DNA of 64,000 bases from Macropodus opercularis (GCA_030770545.1 CM061109.1:13872001-13936000), one strand, 5' to 3'. Counted from the stretch's first letter, positions 40,701-49,723 are shown. A program made the numbers and translations. The notes: a model not told the origin generated them from the sequence alone.

Positions 40701-43700
40701 CGTATCACCAACGTGACCCTGGGTGATGAAGGCTTGGTGACAGCTCGTCTAAACTGGACCCTGCCAGAGGAGCCTGATATCCCCATACATCACTACAAAG
40801 TATTCTGGAGCTGGACTGTGCCCACTAAGTCTATGGTGCCGTCCAAGAAGAAAAGGAGAAAGACCACCAACGGGGTAATCTTCACACTCTGTCTTAACGA
40901 TGTTCTCTTTCTCTTTCCGTCTGCTTTTTTTCCACTCTCTTCTCTTAAGACTTCAGGGTCTGGTCCAGTTTTATCCCAGGATAAGGCCGTCAGTTACACA
41001 CAGATGAATGAATACACTGAACACACAAAATACACTATTGTTATACTTCATATGAATACACTGTATGTAAAACGGGACAGAAAACACCCAGGAAACTTTT
41101 TCTACCTCTTGATCCACGTCAGCCTCATTTTGCATCGGAACAGTTTGGTCTGAATACTGGAACATTCTTCAATGTTTCCTCCGACCACACAAAAAAATAC
41201 TTTTATGGTCCTTTTGTCTGGCTTGTCGCACAAAACAAAGTCCTGCAATTGCCATTGCCTAAAATGAATAAATATTATTCAGGTCCAGCTGAAACAAGCA
41301 GACAAAAGAGTATTCGCTTGTTTTGTGTTTACATAAAAATATAGAATTATATTTGAAAACCTTCAATGTACCATCACAGTAAAATAACATATATTGATAG
41401 GACTGAATCATAGACTATGCCTATAAATTACGCAGAGTTAGATAAACTAGTTTGACGTTTTGTTTTTGGAGCTGATAGCACATACTGTGTCTGTGACGAG
41501 TATTTAACTGAAGACCCTGATAGAAAGCGGATTGTCTGGACAGTCCACACACAGGCTTCTCCTGAATTCATTTTTATAATTTTTTTTTTGACGTATAACA
41601 GATGTGGCACAGAGCAGACACCAGACACCTATTGACACATGTACTACTGGTTTCCACTTTGGCACCTCGGGGCTGTGAAAGCAGCCTGCTGATAGAGGAA
41701 TGTCAAAACATGCACTGTCAATAACAAGAACTCATCAAGCTCACGCTGACGGCGGAATGCTGTAAGTCAAACACAGTGAGGATGCCCTGGGAGGCTCTGA
41801 TAACATCGGTCCCTCGCTGAGCCCTAAAGGCTATCTCCTCACCGCGGCACCTTCCTCCTTCACATGTGTTCTCACTAACCAAGACTTTCCCACAGGCATA
41901 GGTCGGCCCAGGCTGAGCTGCGTTGGATGTGTGACTGGGACGGTGATGGGGCTTTAAATGTGTGGTAACATACAGATACCAACATGCAAGTGTTTTCTGT
42001 TGTTGCAGGCTCAGGCTTGGGTGGATCTGGAGGGACTTCAACGAAACAACAGCTACACTGTGGAGCTGCAGGCTGTCACATACTGGGGACAGGTGCGACT
42101 GAAGAGCTCCAAGGCTTCTCTCCACTTCAGCACCAACCAGAACAACGAATCAGGTAAACATCACTGCTAATTTGCTTTTATTTCTCTATTTTTTGATTGA
42201 TGATGCCCTGATTTCGCCCGTATGAGGTTGTATCATTAGGTTAGTGACTTCTAAATACTTTTTGACTGGCTCAGTGTTGTGAAGTTTGACGCAGATCTTC
42301 ATGTCATTTCAGTGAAGTTTGTTTTGTTTAGTTTGTGCATCTTACTACTGGCTCCACTTAGGGAATGTCGCAGCCAAAAGTATCCATCACGTGTCCATCA
42401 AATAAGCAGGTGCAAATAAGAGTCACATACACTGTGCTGCACCTCCTGAAGTCAGTGTTGTTTGTTTTAAGCTGAGATGAGTTTTGCCAAATGACCTAGT
42501 TTTTAGACAAACATTATCACGAGAAAGATCAACTCATCACCGGCCATTCAAACAGACTGAGGTCTGCTGACAGCCCACCGGCGCTCGTCCAGAGCTCCTA
42601 CATGTCTGGAAAGCACAAATCAAACCGAGTGTGCAAACTTGTGCTTGTGTGGCTCTGGAGGGAATTGAGCCTCCAGCGTTGGCAGTGCTAGCGTAGTTCT
42701 GCGCGTACCCATCGAACGACACCACGTTAGTCCTGAACGCATGTGTCGTAACTGCTGCCATTTCACGAAGGCGTAATCGTGTGCTTTATTGAGGACTGTC
42801 AGGGTTGCGTGTTAGCTCCAGCGGCAGACATTTCTCTTTTCCTTTCCCAGCGAAGTCAGTCCTGAAGTTGAAAAAGGAGGAGATATCCCCACTTGGTTCG
42901 ACTCTGGCCAAACGCCCTGGCCCGCTTGAGGTGGGCACGCCCTTCTACCAGGACGGTCAGCTGCAGGTCCGTGTCTACTGGAAGAACCGGGGAGGTGAGC
43001 ACGCTAATGTACTGATTTATAGCTTTATTAGAATGTATTTATCACCCCATTACACCCATAAATCACCATGACTCATGTGGACCATAATAAAGTGCCATGA
43101 CTTATTCCCAGTTACTCAAACAATAGAAGGTTTTCTTTGCAAATGTGTTGGATGGTGTAAATTAGGTGAATGACACAACGTGTGTGTATGAGCAGAGCCA
43201 CCGTTCAGTGAAAACAATGAGCACTGGGTATTTATTGACAGCTGTTTTCAATAGATCCTTGCCCCTGCATTAGCGGCACATGTTGTTTAACAAGACCTGA
43301 TGACACGGGGAACAGAAACACGGCTTGAAGGCCCACAACGGGTTAAAACCTATAGGAATGCCCGTCCCATCAGCGTCCGCTCCCCAACCCCCGTTAATAC
43401 CAGAGTGGAAATATGGAAACCTTGAAAGCCATGCTCTCAGAGTAACCTGTCAAGTCCCATTCACTGCTCTATGTTATGTTACTAATATATGTCATCGCCT
43501 GAGCCAAACTCCACATCTGAGATTCAAGAATGCAAAGCCTGGCGGAGGCAGAGGCCTGGTGAGACACCAACTGCTGAATCAGAACGCGAGAGCAAGAGGG
43601 GAGCTAGAGTTGGCCCAGAGCTGTTAGCAAGGTTGGCATGGACTCAGACAGCCCAGCGATGCTGACGGTGGTTTGAGTGCGGCCGGGGGAACACAGCGTT

Positions 43701-46700
43701 GCAGAGCAGAGTGAACCTGGTCCAGCTTCTTTTTCTGTCTCCTCTTTTATTTTCCTCGCCCGCAGTGTTTGTGTCACGGACTCTTATTAGTGTGAGGGAT
43801 GACCCTGGCGTTGTCTTTGACGCTCCACTACTGGAAACACGTAGACAAGCAGCTGGCTGACTCGGAGGGTTTGACTCTTTGGACATCTGGTTTGTGTGGC
43901 TGAGAGAAGGGACCTGTTAACTGAACCGTGATTAAACACACACTCATTGTCTCTGTAATCGGAGTCAGTCCGGCCTCTGGACTGTCTCCTGCAGACAAGA
44001 GAGGGACCTTACTGTACGTCGGCTCAGATAATTTATCACTGTACGCTCAGCACACAGACACCAGGCAGTGGTTCGGTGGGGGCAGCATTTCTGAAGCCGG
44101 CCATGATTTATCAGACGCTGCGGCTCTGTGTTTGTCCTGATGCCCAAGCCCGTGTCTTATTTTACATACTCTTTCAGACGCCGCTGAGCAGATCTTGTTT
44201 ATTTTTCCATACTTCCTACTTCCCCGTGATCCCTCTCTCTTCTGCTTCCAAAGACCTCCAGGGCTCCAAGTGCCAGATCTGTGTCTAAGGCTTCAAAAGC
44301 CCCCTTTTATCTTCTCGGTTACAACCCCAGCGAACGTAGCTCAACTCAATTATTAATCTGAGGGAGTATTTCAAATATCCGAGCAACATAACAGTTGAAT
44401 TAATAATAAATGTAGTCACATAAGGTGAGGGTGGTGACCATATAAACATTTCTGATGAGCTCATGAGGAGCTGCTGCAGAGAAATGAAGCAAACGCTGGA
44501 TCCGGTCCATCGCAGCACGTCCAACACTGCTTCACTCGTAAAGCAAATCATTAAGCTTTAAGCAAAGAGGATCAGTTTTATGAGCCGAGGCTTCCGTGAA
44601 TGCTTAGGAAACAGGAAGAGGTTTATTAATAAGCTAATGCAACAATAAAGAAGGAAGTGCTTTCAAGTTTCTTTTTTATTTCCATAGACATACGTTGTCA
44701 TGATCATCAGTAATGGGAAGCATGATATCAGATCTCAGGCAGTGCTTCCAGATTGTGATCAGTTAATCCCTCCAATCCGTCAGATTTGCCTTTCGATATC
44801 AGATTAATCTTGAGTGGATGCAGTTTTTTTTTGCTTTCTTTTTACCGGCAACTGCATTACTATTAATTTTGTCCAAAGAGATTCACAAGTGTGGTCTTAC
44901 TCAGGCGCTGCAGGCGATTTGATTAACCAGTTTCACTGTGACCTTGCAGTTTGATTTGCTTCCTGGCAGTTTCAGCTGAACTGGAGCCGACTGACATTAG
45001 TTCATTTGCCATCGTTCACAAACAAATCCTGCGATGGCCTTAAACGTATTGTGAAGTTTGCTAAATACACCAGGACCTAATTCTCGGGGGCAGAAGACGA
45101 TGACAACAGTTGTGAATGCTAGATGAATTTTAATTTGATCCTTAATTAAGCCAATTTAAATATTCGCCTGCGGGCTGCCTGAACTTAGAAATTGTATAAA
45201 ACCCAAAGTTTACTGGTTTGTGCCTTCGTACTCTTTCATCCGCCCCATTTCAGATCCCACAGTGAGCCGCTACCATGTCCAGTGGGTGCCAGACTCCTGC
45301 AGCCACAATGAGACCAGAGGACCGGAGAAATCCGTCACGCAGGTCAGTCTGCAGCGAGCGTTTCACACCTTCCACCCGAAGGCTCGATTAGCGAGCGCAC
45401 AGAGCTACGGCTTGATCAGCGGCTCTGTGCTATGCAGAGCACGTGCGTGAGCTATTGTGCGACGGCTCCTCTCGAGCAAACAGCCCCACCGAGTAAGCCC
45501 GCGGCCGTTTCATTGGATTTGCACTGTGCAAATCCCTGGCTGTTGTTTTGACTATTATGACTCAGCCATGTGGTCCAGCATGTGGCGTGTTGGCCAATAA
45601 AACACATTTACTTAAACAATGTTTCCCGGAATGGGCGATCGTTCGCCTCCAGTGGCCCCAGCCATGCTATGGCTTGGCGCTGGCTTTTAGGGTGCAGCAG
45701 GGTCTGCGCAGGCACTGGAAGAGTCTGGGCCTCGGGGGTTAATTGTGTGAGCTCAGGCTGATACAGGACGGCAGAGGCCTGGAAATCAACGCATTCTTCT
45801 GGGACCTGTGCTCTGGTTGCTAGGAAATATACGTCCATTTTCTATAGATCACTGGGAAGAATTCCAGGCTTGTGCTTTTATGTGAGCGCAGCGCGTCATT
45901 CACTTTTGATCAAAGCTGTTTCATATCAGAGAGAATACACACACACACACACACACACACACTCCTTTCAAGCGATGACCTATTAATGTAGAATCTCTTC
46001 ATTGGAAAGGCCACATCTAAATCCACAGGGCGCTGTGATTTTGTCGTACGCATCAAAAGAGATGTTAAAGGCGTGTTTGTGTGGTTCTGAGGTTCACAAT
46101 TCATTAAGTTGGACTTACAGGCTTTTCTCTTTACAAATTACACATGAATCCACTTTGATGATTTCTACTTATGTTCATGCTACATTTGGAAACTATAAAA
46201 ATCATTTATATTGCACTTTGAATAGGAGAATATTGGTCTAACCTCAAACATGTGAGTGTTCAAAGTGCTCCTGTAAAGTGAAGCAGGAATGTGATCCGCT
46301 CCAGCGCTGTGCGTTTAATTATCTCCGAAGCTCCACGGGACTTGACCTAGGTGACATGTCAAAGTCATCAGGGCTAAATAATGTGTTTCTTGGCTCAGGA
46401 GAACTACATCAACCTTCCGGGCCTGCTGTTCTCCTGCAAGTACAAAGTCACCGTTCACACGCTGAAGACCAAAAAACGCTCCAAGGATGAGAGCACCACC
46501 TTCCTCACCCCGTCCTGCGCCACCATCCGCAGCAAGACTCACAAACACGTTCCCTGCCCAGGTGAGGGAGGTGAGTGTTCAGCGGTTTGACAAATTCAAG
46601 GGCTTTGAAAAATCTATGCACGTTGGCATCAACACAGAAATGAGACACTGCAGCATATACACTCAGTCATGGTGATGGATGACATTGATGCACAAATGAA

Positions 46701-48742
46701 AAACACATTTCTTTAAATCTCTGGCCCGAGTCAGGGTTGCTAGGCTAAGCTCATTACTTCTGCTACATTTCTATATACGCATCTTATTTTTGCAATGCAT
46801 GTTTATATACTAGATATGTATAAAATAATAATAACAATATTTAAGCTTTATGAACTAAATCTAACCTAAGCCACTGTTTTTCCAGGTATTCCGAAGGTTT
46901 TGGCTAAACCAGAGAACCTAACGGCCTCTTTCTCCATCAATGAGGGAAACATCACTGGGAGCTTCCTGTGGCGTGTGTCCAGAGTGGCCCCTAATCAGCG
47001 AATCACCGGCTTCCAGGTCACCTGGGCCGAGATCACTACTGAGAGCCGGCAAAACAGTTTGCCCAACAGCATTATCTCGCAGTCCCAGATCCTGCCGCCC
47101 GTAAGAGTCTTTGTTTTGAAATTCTGTAGCGTTCTGAGCATTGCAGTAGAAAAGTAGGTTCTGTCTTTAGCATTTCATTCCGCAGCCTCTGTCAGAGGTG
47201 AAGCTGATTTAGGGATAACATGCTTGTGGGCTCTTTGCACGAGTGTCATGATAAGCGGTGTGCAGGCAGACAAAAGGGCAGATCTGACGAACTGTGTCCT
47301 GCTGGAAGTTCTCCTCCTTCTTTTCATCTGCCTCCACGTCTTCCTCTTTCATCCTCCGTGAGAGCTCTAAAAAAGCAGCCCTTTGACATAATCTGCTCCA
47401 TCAACAACACGTTCCGCCTATCTGCACCTCCCAGCCTCTGGAGCTCATCTATAAATAAAACCACCCACCACACACTTTATCAAGCTGGCAGCAAAAGAGA
47501 GACAGCGAGCCTTATGAAAACAAAGTCTTTGTGTTTGTCTGTGGCCTGGGCGAAGGCAGCTACGCAGCAGTTACTCCCCTCGTTTGCAGCCCGTTCATAT
47601 TCGAGCCCTGTCAGATCCGAAGACGGGTTCTGTTGTATCTCAGCTGATTGCATGTCTTGTGTTGCTCTCCTCCCTCACTTGGCAGGATCATAACTTGCTT
47701 GTAGTGTCCAACCTGCAGCCATCGACCTACTACAGGCTGGAGGTGCAGGTCATAACAACAGGAGGAGAAGGTCCTGCCACTGTCAAGACATTCCAGACCC
47801 CAACTATATTACCAGTCATTCAGCACCGTAAGTACTAACAACCCACAGAAGAAACAAGGCAAGGAGCGGGATCTTTTCAGATATTTGTAAGGCGCTAGCA
47901 TCGTATCTTGAATTTATCCTTAGAGCAGTAGTTTGACATTTTAATTAACACGCTTATTTGCTTTGGGATAAAATTAGATTAGAAGTTCAGCAAAGCTCTT
48001 ACATGTGTGCAGTAAACATAAGACTGCAGTGAGCAGCTGGTTAGCGGCGCTTAGCACAAAGACTGGAAACGGGTCTGTCCAAGAGGAACAAAATCTGGCT
48101 ATCAGCACATCAAAGCTCACTAATTAACACGTTACCTTGGAACTGCTTAGAGCTAAGAAACCGTGTAGCACACAACCCCCCGTAAAACAGGGGATTATTG
48201 CTATAAACTCATTTTCAAGCTAACAAGATATTATGTGTTGATTAATGAGCTCATTCAGTCTAAACTCATCCATATATGCTGTGTGGCTTACATGGAAAGA
48301 GATGCTCAAAGTCACTTCAGAACTACTTATTTATTTAGCACCGATTCACAACAAAGGTAGTTTCAAGGCAGGTTAGAATGTGATGAGGTTTTAGATGTAC
48401 AGATAAATAAATGCTGCTTTGTGTGAACTTTACGTCAACTCTTTTCAGCTTCTTTATGCTGCATTCATGTTGCAAAGCATCAGCGGTTTTTATAAAGCCG
48501 CAGTGTTTCTACCAAGTCGCTTAGTTCTTACACAACAGACGCTGAACTCTGTCTTGAAGTGTGAAGGAGTGAGTGAATATGAAAGTGTCTCACAGGAAGT
48601 GAAAGCAAACATGAAACGGGATTTGACTGTTGCTGGGGATGGGGAGAGGTACGTGACAGCTCTGTGATAACTGTGCCTTCCAGGACCCCGACTCCGGCAG
48701 CACCACTCTCATCACCAGAAGCCATCGGTGGAGAAACACTGA
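16531..48742 (+). CDS. anos1: anos1 (kal1), anosmin-1, complete 14-exon coding span
   Basis: Secreted extracellular matrix glycoprotein that binds heparan sulfate and modulates FGFR1 signalling in neuronal migration and axon guidance (family knowledge). Joined exons: 16531-16722, 22013-22060, 34309-34371, 34675-34897, 38112-38296, 38587-38716, 40669-40874, 42009-42153, 42851-42994, 45254-45342, 46399-46570, 46886-47100, 47686-47827, 48684-48742; total 2013 nt, 670 residues, every junction GT-AG and in frame. Layout: signal peptide 1-27; cysteine-rich region about 44-115 with ten cysteines; WAP domain about 124-171; FnIII-1 about 176-280; FnIII-2 about 281-397; FnIII-3 about 398-532; FnIII-4 about 533-651; basic His-rich tail to 670. 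A basic patch KKKRRK (340-345) in FnIII-2 is a likely heparin contact. N-glycosylation sequons are visible at N66, N204, N295, N309, N362, N395, N464, N543 and N554. The protein is about 10 residues shorter than human. Fishes often carry two paralogues (anos1a, anos1b); I cannot say which this is. Confidence 0.96.
16723..22012 (+). other. anos1: anos1 intron 1 (5290 bp, phase 0)
   Basis: Donor GTACGA and acceptor TTTTTTTCCTGCAG. It contains a CTGT tetranucleotide microsatellite at 17198-17220 and AT-rich stretches. Open frames here, for example 19295-19708 (+), resemble no family I know and lack conserved motifs. I see no second gene. Confidence 0.85.
17198..17220. repeat. (CTGT)n microsatellite
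   Basis: Nearly six perfect copies of CTGT in anos1 intron 1. A simple repeat, probably length-variable between individuals. Confidence 0.9.
22013..22060 (+). CDS. anos1: anos1 exon 2: cysteine-rich region
   Basis: 16 codons (NNGSLVWCQNHKQCSK), phase 0 at both ends, flanked by CTGCAG and GTAGCG. It holds cysteines 72 and 78 and the sequon N66-G-S. It is nearly identical to human exon 2. Being symmetric and only 48 nt, it is too short to show as an open frame of its own and could be skipped in frame. Confidence 0.93.
25856..25868. repeat. poly-G homopolymer (13 G)
   Basis: An uninterrupted run of 13 G in anos1 intron 2, followed by TCGCTTC. A homopolymer, prone to length error in sequencing. 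Confidence 0.85.
27699..27715. repeat. (TG)n microsatellite
   Basis: About eight TG units within anos1 intron 2. Confidence 0.8.
30027..30069. repeat. Perfect 15-bp inverted repeat (hairpin)
   Basis: The left arm at 30027-30041 (AACCTATACCCAACC) is exactly complementary to the right arm at 30055-30069, around a 13-nt loop. It lies deep in intron 2. It may be a remnant of a small inverted-repeat element or a recent palindromic mutation. The arms do not extend far beyond 15 bp, and it is short for a microRNA precursor. Confidence 0.8.
34309..34371 (+). CDS. anos1: anos1 exon 3: cysteine-rich region
   Basis: 21 codons, phase 0 at both ends, between CTTGACAG and GTATGT. It reads CLEPCKES, then a variable stretch, then NQCQDLCE, carrying cysteines 81, 85, 96 and 100. 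It aligns with human exon 3 without a gap. The following intron is only 303 bp. Confidence 0.94.
34675..34897 (+). CDS. anos1: anos1 exon 4: end of cysteine-rich region and WAP domain
   Basis: 223 nt, entering in phase 0 and leaving in phase 1. It starts PLFPKKHYECLTSCEF (C111, C115). The WAP four-disulfide domain follows: [20 protein letters not shown], then an acidic stretch, then KKCCSNGCGHTCQVPK, with all eight WAP cysteines (129, 142, 146, 152, 158, 159, 163, 167). In human anosmin-1 the WAP domain supports heparan-sulfate and protease-related functions. With an offset of five residues, C167 corresponds to human C172, a Kallmann mutation site; the offset is from memory. The donor is GTAAAG. 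Confidence 0.96.
34898..38111 (+). other. anos1: anos1 intron 4 (3214 bp, phase 1)
   Basis: It opens GTAAAGCTAAAGGCTAA and is followed by a short ATA/ATT-rich simple repeat (about 34913-34931). If retained, the frame stops after four intronic codons. No other gene was recognised. The open frames are short and overlap in several frames, as expected by chance. Confidence 0.85.
38112..38296 (+). CDS. anos1: anos1 exon 5: first half of FnIII-1
   Basis: 185 nt, phase 1 to phase 0. It reads GVPLKPRKEL, then IRWSSKFNIS (core Trp 199, sequon N204), then VVQRRWNYGIHPSEDDAT and WQTVAQ. The FnIII-1 region of anosmin-1 is the part implicated in FGFR1 and heparin interaction. The acceptor is TGTGCTTCTAG and the donor GTAGGC. 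The next intron is only 290 bp. Confidence 0.95.
38587..38716 (+). CDS. anos1: anos1 exon 6: second half of FnIII-1
   Basis: 130 nt, phase 0 to phase 1. It encodes the FnIII F and G strands: [20 protein letters not shown], then PSKHFRSSR. N262 corresponds to human N267, the site of the Kallmann missense change N267K (position from memory, same five-residue offset as the WAP cysteines). The donor is GTATGT. Confidence 0.95.
38717..40668 (+). other. anos1: anos1 intron 6 (1952 bp, phase 1)
   Basis: Contains a (TG)n run at 38744-38759 and a short (CA)n run at 40276-40289. The acceptor is TTGCTGTCTTCAG. No coding content of another gene was recognised. Confidence 0.85.
38744..38759. repeat. (TG)n microsatellite
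   Basis: About eight TG units shortly after the exon 6 donor, in intron 6. Confidence 0.8.
40669..40874 (+). CDS. anos1: anos1 exon 7: first half of FnIII-2
   Basis: 206 nt, phase 1 to phase 0. Recognisable blocks are DPSAPPRPTSLRI, LNWTLPEEPDIPIHHYKVFW and PSKKKRRKTTNG. Sequons N295 and N309 are present. The KKKRRK patch (340-345) is conserved with human and is a good candidate heparin-binding surface. The reading frame stays open into intron 7 as far as 41153, which is probably chance. Confidence 0.95.
40875..42008 (+). other. anos1: anos1 intron 7 (1134 bp, phase 0)
   Basis: Donor GTAATC, acceptor TTCTGTTGTTGCAG. It is AT-rich in the middle. No additional gene was recognised. Confidence 0.85.
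42009..42153 (+). CDS. anos1: anos1 exon 8: second half of FnIII-2
   Basis: 145 nt, phase 0 to phase 1. It reads AQAWVDLEGLQRNNSYTVEL, then QAVTYWGQVRLKSSKASLHF; YWGQ and KASLHF match human closely. Sequons are at N362 and N395. A second CAG six nt downstream would remove two residues. The upstream acceptor was chosen because it gives the same length as human at this junction. The donor is GTAAAC. Confidence 0.93.
42154..42850 (+). other. anos1: anos1 intron 8 (697 bp, phase 1)
   Basis: Acceptor CTTTTCCTTTCCCAG. Nothing but intronic sequence was seen. Confidence 0.85.
42851..42994 (+). CDS. anos1: anos1 exon 9: linker and start of FnIII-3
   Basis: 144 nt, phase 1 to phase 1. A variable basic linker (AKSVLKLKKEE) precedes the conserved RPGPLEVGTPFYQDGQLQVR and VYWKN. 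The linker matches human only loosely; human has an Arg-rich stretch here. The donor is GTGAGC. Confidence 0.94.
42995..45253 (+). other. anos1: anos1 intron 9 (2259 bp, phase 1)
   Basis: Acceptor CGCCCCATTTCAG. No recognisable coding content other than chance open frames (for example 43325-43627). Confidence 0.85.
45254..45342 (+). CDS. anos1: anos1 exon 10: FnIII-3
   Basis: 89 nt, phase 1 to phase 0. It encodes DPTVSRYHVQWVPDSCSHNE then TRGPEKSVTQ, matching the human DPTVNRYHVRW segment. Sequon at N464. The donor is GTCAGT. Confidence 0.94.
45343..46398 (+). other. anos1: anos1 intron 10 (1056 bp, phase 0)
   Basis: Contains a perfect (CA)n microsatellite at 45936-45962. No gene content was recognised. 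Confidence 0.85.
45936..45962. repeat. (CA)n microsatellite
   Basis: About 13 uninterrupted CA units in anos1 intron 10. Confidence 0.93.
46399..46570 (+). CDS. anos1: anos1 exon 11: end of FnIII-3
   Basis: 172 nt, phase 0 to phase 1. It reads ENYINLPGLLFSCKYKVTVH, then a Lys-rich segment, then SCATIRSKTHKHVPCPGEG. FSCKYKVTV is identical to human. Two in-phase GT donors lie nine nt apart (46562 and 46571). The second (GTGAGT) was chosen because it has the better consensus and keeps the GEGG that matches human GEAG. Confidence 0.91.
46571..46885 (+). other. anos1: anos1 intron 11 (315 bp, phase 1)
   Basis: A short AT-rich intron with acceptor CCACTGTTTTTCCAG. No other content. Confidence 0.85.
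46886..47100 (+). CDS. anos1: anos1 exon 12: first part of FnIII-4
   Basis: 215 nt, phase 1 to phase 0. Recognisable blocks are KVLAKPENLTASFS, TGFQVTWAEITTESRQNSLP and NSIISQSQILPP. The block from GFQVTWAE to SQSQILP is almost identical to human, the most conserved stretch of the protein. Sequons at N543 and N554. The donor is GTAAGA. Confidence 0.96.
47101..47685 (+). other. anos1: anos1 intron 12 (585 bp, phase 0)
   Basis: Acceptor TCCCTCACTTGGCAG. Open frames through it (47220-47693) read across the splice site and are not supported. Confidence 0.85.
47686..47827 (+). CDS. anos1: anos1 exon 13: end of FnIII-4
   Basis: 142 nt, phase 0 to phase 1. It encodes NLLVVSNLQPSTYYRLEVQV, then TTGGEGPATVKTFQTP, closing the FnIII-4 G strand. 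It ends within the His-Arg pair at a very strong donor, GTAAGT. Without splicing, the frame would stop two codons later (HRKY-stop). Confidence 0.95.
47828..48683 (+). other. anos1: anos1 intron 13 (856 bp, phase 1)
   Basis: Contains a diverged copy of a widespread fish interspersed repeat (about 47928-48260). The acceptor is TAACTGTGCCTTCCAG. Confidence 0.85.
47928..48260. repeat. Diverged percomorph-type interspersed repeat
   Basis: Blocks such as AGTTTGACATTTT, ACGCTTATTTGCTTT, GCTTAGCACAAAGACTGGAA, GTCTGTCC and AAAGCTCACTAATTAACACG occur in the order I know from a repeat very common in acanthomorph fish introns and 3' UTRs. I cannot give its Repbase name with certainty. The ends are approximate, and several internal deletions are apparent. 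Confidence 0.7.
48684..48742 (+). CDS. anos1: anos1 exon 14: basic His-rich C-terminal tail and stop
   Basis: The coding part is 59 nt, entered in phase 1, ending at TGA 48740-48742. It gives a short tail with RLRQHHSHHQKPSVEKH at the end. This parallels the human tail, which is also His/Arg-rich with an HHYKPSPE-like motif, and that similarity is what identifies the exon. Acceptor CCTTCCAG. Confidence 0.9.
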
Positions 48743-49593
48743 GCTGCAAGTTGAGGCAAACCCAATCGGGAGAAGCACCAGTGTCTCTCTGCTCCTGCCC
48801 GTCAGGGAAGGAACGCGTGGAACCAAACAGAAACACAGCGCACCAGACCATGAACCAACCTCCCCTCTGCTCGTGAAACATGGCTCCACATCACATCAGC
48901 TACTCCTTCTCTACCCCTCCCTCGGTTGACTGACGCGTGGCACCAGACTGGTTGGTATAGTGAAAATTTCCGATGCAAGGTCTCTTATACTGCGCTGCTG
49001 AGCACACACTCAACCGAACCCCCTAAAAATTGTTGGCACCCGGCTGAAGACACCAGTCGATTAAGGATAAACAATTTGACAACCACAATTACGCTGGCAA
49101 ACCGATTGAAGATGGCTGAACATGGACAGCAGGCAATGGCAGAATTGTAAAACAATAGTTTATCCATAAAGAAGAAAAGTAGAAATGCATCTATTTATTT
49201 TGTGTTACCTTTGAAAGAGGCGCTTAGGCATCCATACATGTTAGTCAGTGGATAACCGATGGATAACGTACCTAAAGTCATTGTTGTCTAACCCATAATA
49301 TTTCACGTAGTTTGTTGCATGTAGTACATTTGATTTATGAACTGTAAATGAATTACTTGCTTCAAATTGAAAGCTTGTAACCGTTTTGCATGACAACCGT
49401 CCGTTGGCATGAAATAACGTCTCTCTCTCTTCAATATGTTAGCAGCTTCATTAACAGATTAACAAAGAATTACAGCTATATTGGGAGTAATATGTAATGT
49501 TTATTAATGAAATTATAACTTGTGTGGAAATGATGAATTGTACATGTTCTTGGCTGTAGAAATATTTGTCGTGCAGCAGTCAGTGAATGTCTA

Positions 49594-49604
49594 TATTTAT
49601 TTAT
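49594..49604 (+). promoter_or_regulatory. anos1: AU-rich element in anos1 3' UTR
   Basis: TATTTATTTAT, two overlapping AUUUA pentamers matching the nonamer-type AU-rich element, about 190 nt before the poly(A) signal. Possible mRNA-stability control; function is inferred. Confidence 0.45.
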
Positions 49605-49723
49605 GTGTGTATTACAGTTTGGTTTGGATGTGTGTGAATGTGTTTATATGTTTTTGTGTGTTTTAGTCTCAAACTTTTTGGACCGGCATAAAATCTTGTA
49701 AAGACGTTTTGTAAAAATGGAAT

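Noticed and set aside
47220..47693. 157-codon plus-strand frame before exon 13
   Set aside because: It lies in intron 12, in a different frame from exon 13, and runs across its acceptor. No similarity recognised.
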